Shown in pieces: positions 8,279 through 16,820 of a DNA stretch of 64,000 nucleotides. A model generated the notes under the pieces. It was not told the origin of the DNA. It was given only the letters and a program-made list of their open reading frames with translations, and did no database searches. The position numbers were made by a program, and so were the translations under genes. The DNA comes from Phycisphaeraceae bacterium (GTDB lineage Bacteria; Planctomycetota; Phycisphaerae; Phycisphaerales; UBA1924). How positions within the stretch are numbered: the first letter of the stretch is position 1; each line of letters begins with the position of its first letter. The stretch lies in NCBI GenBank assembly GCA_019636555.1, contig JAHBXH010000001.1:1178001-1242000 (forward strand), written 5' to 3'.

Positions 8279-10945
8279 ATGAGCGCAAAGTGGCGACGAA
8301 GTCTCGCATGGGACGATCAGTTTTTCCCCTTCTGGGCGTGGCCCGCCAAAGCACTCCTGCGCGCGTTCTCTTCGATCCCGCTCGCCGTGGTGCTTCTGGT
8401 TCTCGTTGCCTGTTACGGAATCCTCGCCAGTGTTCCGGTTGGAATTCTCGTGCTCGGGCTTACTCAGGTTTTTTACGGCGCGACGCTCATCACCGTGATC
8501 GCGATTCTTTGTGCAGCGCTCGTGCTGCCGGTTTGCGCCTCAATAACTCGCCCCGCGCCGCGCTTCTTCGCGACGACGGTCGCCGTGATCGGCGCGATCG
8601 CGCTTGGTGCGCTCATTTGGTATCGTTGGCTCTGGCCGATTCTTCACTACGACCCGGTGACGCGCTCGGGGTTGCGCTTCTTCGCGGAATTCATCGAGGC
8701 GAACAAGGCGATCACGCTCCGCCGGCTTCCGGGTATGGAAATGTCGGAGCTCGAGTTCTACGGGTGGTGGCCGCTGCGCGTGATCCTCGTGCTGTTCGTG
8801 CTGAACATGGTGGTCGCAACGCTCAGGCGAATCGAGTTCAATGTGAAGAACATCGGTGTGCTCACGGTGCACTCCGGTATCGTGCTCATCGCGCTGGGCA
8901 GCGTCTACTACAACGGTCTGAAGCGCGAAGGCGACACGCTGCTGCTCGCCGGCCAGCCGATCCCGTCCGAGCCCGGAAAATCCGCGCCGGGTCCGGTCGT
9001 CAATTCCTTCTTCGATTCCACCCGCGTCGCGCTCTACGTTCAGCAGATCCGCAGCTGGGGCGGCGATGGATTCGACCAGCGTCCGATCGAGGGCGTGCCG
9101 CGCTACAACAACTACAACCTTTCGGCTTTCGGAGGCGAATCGATCCTCGAAATTTCGGGTCGGCGCAAGCCGTGGGAGTTGCAGCCCTCGCTGCCGGCGC
9201 TCGACATCGCGGTGCCGGATTCGCCGGCGGATCCGCAGAGCGCGATCGTCGATGCGGACATCAAGTTTCGTGTTGTCGGATATGGCGCGTATGCGGAGAG
9301 CGCGGAAGATTGGCGCAAGGTTGATCCCGCCTCGCTCACTTCTTTTCGCGATGGATTTCGCTTCAATCCGCTGCGCTCGGTTTTTCTGTACAGCGCCCTG
9401 CCGGATGCGGACGGGAAAAAGAATGAGAAGCCGGTGTTCTCGTTCAATTTCCTTCCGAACCTGCCGGCGCGTCGGCTCGCGGCGAACGACGTGCTCGGCA
9501 TCGAGTACACCCTCGGGCCCGATGCGGGGATGAGCGATCAGCGGTGGAGCGATTTGTCGGTGCAATTGCCGCCGGATACAGAGCACGCGCTGATCGTCGA
9601 GATTCCTTCGGCGACGCCGGCGGAAGCGCCGCTTCGGAAAGTGGTTCCCGTGCAGGTCGGTTCACAGTTCTCGATCGGCGGGTACAAGTTGACGGTCGAG
9701 CAACTCACACCGGAGCCGCCGTTTCCGATCGTGACCGAATCGCACAAGGGCGCGACGAGCAGTGTCGCGGTGGTGCGGGTTCAGCCTCCGAATGGAGACG
9801 GGTATACACGCTACGTGTATCACCGTTTCTCCGAACTGAATCAGGACATCATGAACACTCCCAAGCCGGACGGGAGACCGAATCGCAAAGACGCGGACCC
9901 GGGGATCCGGATCGCATATGTCGATGCGAACTTGGTGCAGGTGTATTTCGACGAGCGCATCGATGAAAAGGGCGATCCCAAGACGCGCGCGATCATCCGC
10001 CAGCGGGGCGGCAAGGTCAGCATCATCGATGATCTTCCTGCGGACGGGATGCTCAAAGAGTTCTTTCCGAATCTGAGCCTGAAAGTCGATCAGCGCTGGG
10101 CGCACGCGGTGCGCTCGGATAGGCCGGTTCCCGTTGCTGAAGAAGATCAGGACAAGCGCCAGGTCGGCACGCACGATAAAGCGCTGCTTGCCGTCGAAGT
10201 TTCGCTCGCGCCGATGGCGCCGATCGCCGGCAAACAACTGGACAAGTCGTGGAGCACCGTGGTCTGGCTTCCGTTCCAGAAATACATCGGCACCGAAAAA
10301 GGCGCGACGAAGCGGATCGATCTGCCCGATGGGCGCCAGATCGAACTCGCGTTCGGCCGGTTGCGTCATGTTTTCAGGGACTTCGCGGTGCGGCTCGTCG
10401 ATTTCAAGATGATCGCGTACGACCACCGCGGCGCGCCGAGGGACTTTGAGTCGGTCATTCAGGTCGAACCGCGCGGGGAGTCGACCTTTATGCCGTTCGT
10501 TCATTCGTGCAGCCTGAACGAGCCGCTGACGGCGCCGTTCCTCTGGTCGGATTCCCGACCGTGGATCGCGAATACGGTGCTGCGGCTGGCGACCGGTCTC
10601 GATCCGAACCAATTCAAGATGAGCCAGGCGGCGTGGGATCAGGAGGGGTGGCGCGAATCGCAGAAGCTGGCGGACGCCGGGATGATCACGGCACCGCGCG
10701 CGCGATTCACGATTTTGCAGGTCGGGAACAATCCCGGGATTCACATCATCGCGCTCGGGGGAATCCTGATGGGGTTGGGAATTCCGTGGGCGTTCTATCT
10801 GAAGCCGTATCTGGTGCGTCGCGAGAAGCGGCAGATCCAGGAATTGATCGCAAAGGGCGAATATGTGCCGCCGGGTCGCAAGGTTGCGCCGACCGTTGTC
10901 GTCGTGCGCAAGCAGCCGGCGGCGGTTGAATCCGCCGCGTCGTAG
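8279..10945 (+). CDS. resB: Cytochrome c biogenesis protein ResB-like
   Basis: 888 residues. Several N-terminal membrane helices (about residues 25-130 and 165-215, with GVLTVHSGIVLIALGSVYYNG) are followed by a large periplasmic domain of about 600 residues, then a late helix (GIHIIALGGILMGLGIPWAFYLKPYL) and a short cytoplasmic Lys/Arg tail. This layout and the overlap with a CcsA-type gene identify the System II haem delivery partner that works with ResC/CcsA. At 888 residues it is longer than typical ResB (about 450-600), with the extra length in the periplasmic part. The stop codon ends 17 bases before the ccsA ATG. Confidence 0.88.
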   Translation: MSAKWRRSLAWDDQFFPFWAWPAKALLRAFSSIPLAVVLLVLVACYGILASVPVGILVLGLTQVFYGATLITVIAILCAALVLPVCASITRPAPRFFATTVAVIGAIALGALIWYRWLWPILHYDPVTRSGLRFFAEFIEANKAITLRRLPGMEMSELEFYGWWPLRVILVLFVLNMVVATLRRIEFNVKNIGVLTVHSGIVLIALGSVYYNGLKREGDTLLLAGQPIPSEPGKSAPGPVVNSFFDSTRVALYVQQIRSWGGDGFDQRPIEGVPRYNNYNLSAFGGESILEISGRRKPWELQPSLPALDIAVPDSPADPQSAIVDADIKFRVVGYGAYAESAEDWRKVDPASLTSFRDGFRFNPLRSVFLYSALPDADGKKNEKPVFSFNFLPNLPARRLAANDVLGIEYTLGPDAGMSDQRWSDLSVQLPPDTEHALIVEIPSATPAEAPLRKVVPVQVGSQFSIGGYKLTVEQLTPEPPFPIVTESHKGATSSVAVVRVQPPNGDGYTRYVYHRFSELNQDIMNTPKPDGRPNRKDADPGIRIAYVDANLVQVYFDERIDEKGDPKTRAIIRQRGGKVSIIDDLPADGMLKEFFPNLSLKVDQRWAHAVRSDRPVPVAEEDQDKRQVGTHDKALLAVEVSLAPMAPIAGKQLDKSWSTVVWLPFQKYIGTEKGATKRIDLPDGRQIELAFGRLRHVFRDFAVRLVDFKMIAYDHRGAPRDFESVIQVEPRGESTFMPFVHSCSLNEPLTAPFLWSDSRPWIANTVLRLATGLDPNQFKMSQAAWDQEGWRESQKLADAGMITAPRARFTILQVGNNPGIHIIALGGILMGLGIPWAFYLKPYLVRREKRQIQELIAKGEYVPPGRKVAPTVVVVRKQPAAVESAAS

Positions 10946-10962
10946 TGCGCGAGAGGTGTCGT

Positions 10963-12792
10963 ATGCATCGAGTCATTCGCTTCGTGTGGCCGGCCTTGAT
11001 CGTGTGCGCCGCGATGGCGTGCGGGGCGCGAACCGCGAGCGCGCAGACCGCGCCGGACGGGAACGCGCACCCTGCCGCGGAACCGATCGCGCGCGAGGCG
11101 GCGGAGTTGCCGAGCGCGTTCGGTGAGGCAAAGCCGATCGGACACTCGCCGAGTATCGCGGACAACCACGCGTTTGCATCGAAGCTCGATCTCGAACCGC
11201 TGCGTTCGCTCGCGGTCTGGCACGATGGGCGAGTGAAGATCTTCGACACCCTGGCTCGCGAAACGGTGCTCAAGCTGACGGGGAAGAGGAGCTATTTCGA
11301 TGTGGTTGCGACCGATGGGGCGAAGGTCGATTCTTCGGGCTTGCCGAGCGGCGCGGGAAAGAAGCTTTCATACGACCCGATCTTCACGCTGCTCGACCTG
11401 ATCATCGATCCGGCGTACTACTACGACAAGCCACTGCTCGCGGTCGACTATCTGCCGCTGCGGCGGGCGTTTCTCGAAGCGGCATTCCCGAAAGACGAAG
11501 CGGTTGCCGAACGGTGGTTGAAGCTGCAGCGCATCAGCCCCCGGATGGTGAACGATTTCGGCGTCAAGATCGCGGAGGAGTATTCGGCCGAAGCGCCGTA
11601 TCGCGAGGCGCTGAACAGGCTCGATCAGCAGCTCGAGATGTGGCGGCTCAGCAAGGCGAACATGATGCTGGTCGCGCCCGATTCGGCTGAGAAGCCGTGG
11701 CTGCACGTTTCGCAACTGCCGCCATCGAGTCCGGTCCGCGCCGCGGCGGCGAGCCTTGGCCAGGCATGGCGCGATCGCGATGCGGCGAAGGCAAATGCCG
11801 CGATCGCGACGCTTGCCTCGGAATTGCCGAAGATCAACCCGGCGCAGTATCCCACTTCGCGCCGCTCGCTCGAATTGGCGTACAACAGGTCGGGAGCGTT
11901 CGAATGGGGCATGTGGGCGTACTTCCTCTCGTTTCTCACGCTCGTTCTGGGTTTCGGAACGGGGCGCCGGTGGCTGATCAACTTTGGAATCGCCACGCTT
12001 GTCGTGGCGATCGGGATGCACGCGTTCGGATTCATCACTCGATGCATCATCGCAGAGCGGTTTGCCATCCAGAATCAGTTCGAGTCGATGACCGGGCTGT
12101 CGCTCTTCGCGGCGATTGTGGGGTTTGTGATCCTGGTGTTCAAGCGGCAATACTTGTTCGGTGCCGCGGCGGCGGGGGTCGGGTTTTTGGTGTTGATCAC
12201 GGCGACCCAGACTGCGATCCCGGGTCAGAGCATCGAGCGGGAAGCGGCGATTTTGAACACGAGCATCTTGCTCAAGTACCACGTCACCACGGTGCTCGTG
12301 AGTTACGGGCTGATTTCGCTTGGGTTTATCGTCAGTTCGTTCTATCTCGTGACGCACTACGCGGCGAAGTTCCGCGGCGCTTCGGGCGCGACCGTGGTCG
12401 CGCAGGTCGCGCTCGGATCAGCGAACGGACCGACGATTACCGTGCAGGAGTCCGCGCCGGAGTTCTCCCCCGCGCGGCAGAAGACGCTCGATGAACTCGA
12501 CACGGCGCAGATGACGGTGCTGCAACTGGCGTTCTGGACGCTCGGCGTGGGCATTCTGCTCGGCGCCTGGTGGGCGGATCACTCGTGGGGACGGTGGTGG
12601 GCGTTTGATCCGAAGGAAACCTGGGCGCTGATCACCTGGATTGTGTATCTCATCGTGATCCATGTGCGGCTTACGACGGGGAAGAACAAGGGGCTCGTCA
12701 CGGCGTGGTTGAGCGTGGTGGGTTTCTTCGTCATGTTGTGGACCTACTTCGGCGTAAATCTGTTATTGCCCGGCCTGCACGCGTACGCGTGA
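10963..12792 (+). CDS. ccsA: Cytochrome c biogenesis protein CcsA/ResC
   Basis: About 609 residues. The C-terminal half carries the multi-helix CcsA domain, with the haem-handling WWD-type motif SWGRWWAFDPKETWALITW, and flanking histidines (LLKYHVTTVLVSYGL; YLIVIHVRL). The N-terminal half is unusual: a signal-anchor helix (residues 5-28), then about 280 soluble periplasmic residues before the first helix of the core. With ResB it attaches haem to apocytochromes such as the coxB domain above. I chose ATG 10963 with GAGAGGTG upstream rather than GTG 10945, which touches the resB stop. Confidence 0.92.
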   Translation: MHRVIRFVWPALIVCAAMACGARTASAQTAPDGNAHPAAEPIAREAAELPSAFGEAKPIGHSPSIADNHAFASKLDLEPLRSLAVWHDGRVKIFDTLARETVLKLTGKRSYFDVVATDGAKVDSSGLPSGAGKKLSYDPIFTLLDLIIDPAYYYDKPLLAVDYLPLRRAFLEAAFPKDEAVAERWLKLQRISPRMVNDFGVKIAEEYSAEAPYREALNRLDQQLEMWRLSKANMMLVAPDSAEKPWLHVSQLPPSSPVRAAAASLGQAWRDRDAAKANAAIATLASELPKINPAQYPTSRRSLELAYNRSGAFEWGMWAYFLSFLTLVLGFGTGRRWLINFGIATLVVAIGMHAFGFITRCIIAERFAIQNQFESMTGLSLFAAIVGFVILVFKRQYLFGAAAAGVGFLVLITATQTAIPGQSIEREAAILNTSILLKYHVTTVLVSYGLISLGFIVSSFYLVTHYAAKFRGASGATVVAQVALGSANGPTITVQESAPEFSPARQKTLDELDTAQMTVLQLAFWTLGVGILLGAWWADHSWGRWWAFDPKETWALITWIVYLIVIHVRLTTGKNKGLVTAWLSVVGFFVMLWTYFGVNLLLPGLHAYA

Positions 12793-13457
12793 AATCGAAC
12801 GTGGCGCGCCTTCCAAGATCTTTTTTTGCTCGCGAATCGGTTGTCCTTGCACCGGACCTGATCGGCACGCGCCTGGTGCACCGGCTTGCCGACGGAACGC
12901 GGCTCTCCGGGATCATCGTGGAAGTCGAGGCGTACATCGGGTCCGAGGATCGTGCGAGTCATGCGTTCGGCGGGAGGCGGACGGCGCGGAACGAAGCGAT
13001 GTACGCCAAGGCGGGCACGTCGTACGTGTACTTCACGTACGGGATGCACTTCTGCATGAACATCGTGTGCGCGGAGGAGGGAGTGCCGCAGGCGGTGCTG
13101 CTTCGCGCCCTCGAACCGGACACGGATTCGCTCGAAACCATGAGAAAAAACCGGGGGGTTGAATCGGTGCGATTGCTGTGCGCCGGGCCGGGAAGGCTTT
13201 GCCAAGCGCTCGGGATCGATCGAAGGCTGAATGGCGTGGATCTGTGCACGAGCGACGAGCTATGGCTGGAACGGGCGGAGGCCGGCCAGAGAAAGAGCGA
13301 GCGCTCCAGACGAGTCGGGATCGATTCGGCCGGCGCGTGGGCCAAACGGCTGTTGCGCTGGACGGAGCGTGGAAACGTCTATATCAGCAAGCCCCCGGAC
13401 GGTATGCGTTTGGTTTCCGGCAATCGAAATGGATCAAAGAATCGCAAACCGGCGTAG
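12789..13457 (+). CDS. mpg: 3-methyladenine DNA glycosylase (AAG/MPG family)
   Basis: About 222 residues, near the family norm of 190-220. It excises alkylated purines such as 3-methyladenine. The AAG fold motifs are all present in order: ARESVVLAPDLIGTRLVH, IVEVEAYIGSEDRASHAFGGRRTARNEAMY with the catalytic Glu, SYVYFTYGMHFCMNIV, AVLLRALEP and CAGPGRLCQALGI. The start is GTG 12789, which overlaps the ccsA stop as GTGA, so it is translationally coupled. The pairing with cytochrome maturation genes looks like chance operon packing. Confidence 0.93.
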   Translation: MKSNVARLPRSFFARESVVLAPDLIGTRLVHRLADGTRLSGIIVEVEAYIGSEDRASHAFGGRRTARNEAMYAKAGTSYVYFTYGMHFCMNIVCAEEGVPQAVLLRALEPDTDSLETMRKNRGVESVRLLCAGPGRLCQALGIDRRLNGVDLCTSDELWLERAEAGQRKSERSRRVGIDSAGAWAKRLLRWTERGNVYISKPPDGMRLVSGNRNGSKNRKPA

Positions 13458-13519
13458 AGTTTGCCGAATCAAATGAAGTGCGAGGGCCGTTGCGGCCATT
13501 CGCACCCGGGAGCGACCAC

Positions 13520-13981
13520 GTGTCCGAATCTGTGCCGAATTCACCGAAGAAGTCCCCTGCCAAGGCCGGCGAGGAAGCGCACCCACTGAAGGTTGACTGG
13601 AATCTGCTCAAGAGCCTCGCGCCCTATCCGCCCGAGGCGTTCCACTTTGTCAGCGAGGGCCTTTCGCACACGGTGCAGTCGATTCACGGATTGCGCGACG
13701 ACTCGAAGGAATTGGCTCCGACGGAAGAGAGCCGACACATCAACGGGCGGCAGCTGTGCCTGGGATTGCGGAATTACGCGTTGCAGCGGTACGGGCTTCT
13801 GGCGCGGACTGTGCTGCACCGCTGGAACATCAAGGGCACGGAAGACTTCGGAAAGATTGTTTTTGCGATGGTCGATGCGGGACTGATGCGAAAGACCGAA
13901 GATGATTCTCCGGAAGACTTCGAGCAGGTCTTCGATTTCCACGAGGCCTTTCGGACCGTGCACGAGGTCGCGCGGGATTGA
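13520..13981 (+). CDS. TIGR04138 (Minf_1886) family protein, unknown function
   Basis: About 153 residues from GTG 13520, with GGGAG 5 bases upstream. It matches the conserved family pattern known from planctomycetes and verrucomicrobia: YPPEAFHFVSEGL, RHINGRQLCLGLRNYALQRYGLLARTVLHRW, and TEDFGKIVFAMVDAGLMRKTEDDSPEDFEQVFDF. No enzymatic motif or membrane segment is visible and the role is unknown. A TAGAGT box at 13455-13460 overlapping the previous stop could give it its own promoter. Confidence 0.82.
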   Translation: MSESVPNSPKKSPAKAGEEAHPLKVDWNLLKSLAPYPPEAFHFVSEGLSHTVQSIHGLRDDSKELAPTEESRHINGRQLCLGLRNYALQRYGLLARTVLHRWNIKGTEDFGKIVFAMVDAGLMRKTEDDSPEDFEQVFDFHEAFRTVHEVARD

Positions 13982-14014
13982 CCGCCGCTTCGCGCGTGGC
14001 GTGCCGAAACCGGG

Positions 14015-14020
14015 TAGTCT
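14015..14020 (+). promoter_or_regulatory. -10 box of a leaderless promoter (AI-2E family gene)
   Basis: TAGTCT ends 6 bases before GTG 14027 and directly abuts TTG 14021. The spacing favours GTG 14027 as first codon of a leaderless mRNA. Confidence 0.5.
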
Positions 14021-14026
14021 TTGAGC

Positions 14027-15316
14027 GTGAATGAACCCGCCGGAAAATCGGCCAAGGACGCACCGGATTCAGCGGCTCCTGACTGGAAGTCGATGCGGCT
14101 CTGGCAGATCCAGCCTGTGCGCGACGTGCTGCTGGTGCTGATGATCCTGGGGGTCGTGTACCTCGGGTATCTGGCGAGCGTCGTGACCGTCCCGATTCTC
14201 CTCGCGCTCCTGCTCGCGTACCTGTTCGAGCCGCTGGTCGCGTGGATGGTCCGCAAGAAGATGGCTTCGCGTCGGGGCGGCGCTCTCCTGATCGTTTTTT
14301 TTGCGGTGCTTCTCATCGTGGTGCCGACCGTGCTCGGCGCCACGTTCGCCGTCGTGCAGGGCGTTCGCTTCGCGGAAACCACGACCCGCAATGTCGATCT
14401 GCTCATGCGTTCGGTCGAAGCGCCCGACGACGAGCAGCTCAACCAGCGGGTGCACGCCGAGGGCTGGGGCAGGATCAGGGATTTCCTCGTTGCGGAGAAC
14501 AAGAAGCGCCTCGAAGCCAAGGATTCGGGGCACGAATCGGAGGCGGCGGGGCTCGTCCAATCGGTTCTCGTCTGGCTGCGTGACAATTCCAAGGAGATCG
14601 GCAAGCAGGCGGCGCTGACCAGCGTCAGCGTTTTCGCGGTCGCGGCGAGTTTTCTCCGCTCGTTCGTTTACGTGGTCTTCGGCGCGGCGCTGACGGCCTT
14701 TTTCTTCTACTTCTTCTGTACCGGCTGGGGAGAAGTCCTCGCGTTCTGGGAGAGCCTGATCCCCGAGAAGCGAAAGTGGAAAGTGATCGACCTGGTTCAC
14801 AAGATGGATCAGGTGATCGCGGGATTCGTGCGCGGGCGCATCATCATCTGCGCGATCGTGGGCGTGTGGGCGACCGTCGGCTACTGGATCATCGGCGCGC
14901 CGGCGCCGCTGGTTTTCGGGCCGCTGGTCGGGGCGCTCTTTATTGTGCCTTATGTGCACGCCCTCATGATCCCGATCGTCATCATCGCGATGGCGATCGA
15001 CCCGAGTTCGGTGCACTGGCAGTCCACGTGGTGGTGGATCGTGCTCGGTCCCATCATCGTGTACATGTCGTGCCAGCTCATCGACGACTACGTGCTGACA
15101 CCGACGATTCAGGGGAACACGACGGGGATGGCGACTCCGACGATCGTTTTCGCCTCGTTTGCGGGCGGCGCGTTGATGGGCGTCTATGGACTGTTGATCG
15201 CGATCCCGCTGGCGGCGTGCATCAAGATCCTGCTGCGTGAAGTGTTCTGGCCGCGCTTCAAGGCGTGGGCGTCGGGAAGCGCGACCGACTTCCTCCCGAT
15301 CGAGGAAAAGCGGTAG
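14027..15316 (+). CDS. AI-2E family (PerM-like) transporter
   Basis: About 429 residues with roughly eight membrane helices in the AI-2E/PerM pattern: two N-terminal helices (residues 25-70), a helix near 90-115, a soluble insert, then the C-terminal group containing VIAGFVRGRIIICAIVG, PLVFGPLVGALFIVPYVHAL, and DDYVLTPTIQGNTTGM followed by FAGGALMGVYGLLIAIPLAA. Members export small metabolites or ions; the name does not prove autoinducer transport. The start is GTG 14027 (leaderless geometry); TTG 14021 is the alternative. It ends four bases from the convergent queF stop. Confidence 0.88.
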   Translation: MNEPAGKSAKDAPDSAAPDWKSMRLWQIQPVRDVLLVLMILGVVYLGYLASVVTVPILLALLLAYLFEPLVAWMVRKKMASRRGGALLIVFFAVLLIVVPTVLGATFAVVQGVRFAETTTRNVDLLMRSVEAPDDEQLNQRVHAEGWGRIRDFLVAENKKRLEAKDSGHESEAAGLVQSVLVWLRDNSKEIGKQAALTSVSVFAVAASFLRSFVYVVFGAALTAFFFYFFCTGWGEVLAFWESLIPEKRKWKVIDLVHKMDQVIAGFVRGRIIICAIVGVWATVGYWIIGAPAPLVFGPLVGALFIVPYVHALMIPIVIIAMAIDPSSVHWQSTWWWIVLGPIIVYMSCQLIDDYVLTPTIQGNTTGMATPTIVFASFAGGALMGVYGLLIAIPLAACIKILLREVFWPRFKAWASGSATDFLPIEEKR

Positions 15317-15320
15317 CGGA

Positions 15321-15701
15321 TCAGCGGAGCCAGTGCTTGGGCACGTCGCCTTGCGTCGCGAAGATGCGCGAGCGGATGCCGCCCCTGCCGCGCCAATCGG
15401 TGCGGATAAGCAGCCACGCGGGCTTCATGAGTGCCGCGAGATCGTCACGGATCTTGTTGGTGACGGCTTCGTAGTAGATGCCTTCGTTGCGAAAGGACTG
15501 GTAGTAGAGCTTGAGGCTTTTGAGCTCGACGCAGGTGCCGCCGGATTTGGCGCCCTTGGGCTCATAGACCAGGGTGATCGAGCCGAAATCGGGATGACCG
15601 GTGACGGGGCAGACGCTCGTGAACTCCTCGTTCACATGTTCGATGACGAAGGGCGATTCGGCAGGGGTCTGAAAGGCTTCGAGAAGCTTGGAATCGGGCA
15701 T
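15321..15701 (-). CDS. queF: NADPH-dependent 7-cyano-7-deazaguanine reductase QueF
   Basis: 126 residues, the single-domain (YkvM) class. It reduces preQ0 to preQ1 in queuosine synthesis. The catalytic Cys is in TSVCPVTGHPD and the QueF motif is ELKSLKLYYQSFRNEGIYYE, where the substrate-binding Glu is kept but the His usually preceding it is Tyr. A GluQ-type synthetase, which further modifies queuosine-containing tRNA-Asp, occurs elsewhere in this window. The ATG has a TATCCT box 8 bases upstream. Confidence 0.95.
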   Translation of the reverse strand: MPDSKLLEAFQTPAESPFVIEHVNEEFTSVCPVTGHPDFGSITLVYEPKGAKSGGTCVELKSLKLYYQSFRNEGIYYEAVTNKIRDDLAALMKPAWLLIRTDWRGRGGIRSRIFATQGDVPKHWLR

Positions 15702-15709
15702 ATCACAGG

Positions 15710-15715
15710 AGGATA
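15710..15715 (-). promoter_or_regulatory. -10 box of a leaderless promoter (queF)
   Basis: TATCCT on the minus strand ends 8 bases before the queF ATG at 15701. The AGGAGG-like bases here read CCTCCT on the coding strand, so they are not a Shine-Dalgarno site. Confidence 0.5.
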
Positions 15716-15749
15716 TGCGCAGCGGTTGTTCGAACTTCGCCGCGGCCGA

Positions 15750-16820
15750 CTACCGGTAGCGATTGATGATGTCGATGACCTGCGTCTGGCGCGGATCGAG
15801 CTGCACGCTGGTGCGCAGGTGGGAGAGCGCCTCGGACCTGAGCGAATCGTTCTGGCGCTTGGAAAACTCGTATTCGTTCAGCAGGCAGACGCCGACACCG
15901 GTGTGACCGGGGGCGTAGTTTGGATCGATTTCCACCGACGTGCGGAAGTACTTGAGCGCTTCGTCGTACTTGTAGAGCTTGAACTCGGCGTAGCCCATGC
16001 GTTCGTATGCCGCGGCGGAAGGCTGAATCTTGATGACCTGATTCAGCGTGTTGACCATCTCGTCATAGCGGCCGACTTTGCCGAGGCTGTTGGCAAGGTT
16101 GAGGAGCAGCGGGGGAGAGAGTTCGACCTGCTCGAGCGCCTGGCGGTATTCGTTGACCGCATCCTGGTGGCGGTTGAGTGCGCCGTAGATCGAGCCGAGG
16201 TTGGCGTGGGCCGGGCCGCTGCGCGGATTGATCTGCACGGCGCGCTGGGCGTAGGGCAGGCCGCTGCCGGGCTCGTTCATTTCGAGATAGGCAGTGGCAA
16301 TGTTCAGGTTCGCGTCGAAATCGTTTGGCTTGATTTCAAGCGCCTTGAGGTAGGCGCGCACGGCTTCGGTTAGCCGGTGCAGAAGCTGGAGCATCAAGCC
16401 CTCGTTGTAGCGGGGCTCGAAATTCTGAGGCATGAGATCCGCGGCCTGCCGGTATCGCACCGAGGCTGATTCATAATCGCCCTGTCCGCGATAAATCTCG
16501 GCGGCGCCGATGTAGGCCTGGGGCAGGCTGGGGTTGTTTTCAATCGCCCGTTCGAATTCGACGAGGGCCGGACGCGTCATACCGGACTTGGCCAGGGCCT
16601 CCGCTCTCTGCAACGAGGCCAATGCAATCGCATCACGCGTCTTCGGGCCGGAGTCGGGAATGTCTGTGATAGGACCGGATGTTGAAGCCTCAGACTGATT
16701 GGTTGCGGGTCCAGAAGCGCTGCCCCCGCCCGAAGAACAGCCAGTCAATGCCGCGGCGGTTCCCGCAAGAACGATTCGAGTGAAGGCCCGGTGGTAGAGA
16801 TTGAAGTTGCCTGGCGTCAT
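15750..16820 (-). CDS. TPR-repeat lipoprotein
   Basis: 356 residues. A signal peptide ends in lipobox LTGC near residue 28, followed by a Gly/Ser linker. Residues about 65-350 are back-to-back tetratricopeptide repeats (around eight), e.g. PQAYIGAAEIYRGQGDYESA, FDANLNIATAYLEMNEPGSG, GPAHANLGSIYGALNRHQDA, and ALKYFRTSVEIDPNYAPGH. This is a protein-protein scaffold, probably anchored at the outer or cytoplasmic membrane; its partner is unknown. Its ATG overlaps the nfo stop by four bases (ATGA), so it follows nfo in one transcript. Confidence 0.9.
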   Translation of the reverse strand: MTPGNFNLYHRAFTRIVLAGTAAALTGCSSGGGSASGPATNQSEASTSGPITDIPDSGPKTRDAIALASLQRAEALAKSGMTRPALVEFERAIENNPSLPQAYIGAAEIYRGQGDYESASVRYRQAADLMPQNFEPRYNEGLMLQLLHRLTEAVRAYLKALEIKPNDFDANLNIATAYLEMNEPGSGLPYAQRAVQINPRSGPAHANLGSIYGALNRHQDAVNEYRQALEQVELSPPLLLNLANSLGKVGRYDEMVNTLNQVIKIQPSAAAYERMGYAEFKLYKYDEALKYFRTSVEIDPNYAPGHTGVGVCLLNEYEFSKRQNDSLRSEALSHLRTSVQLDPRQTQVIDIINRYR

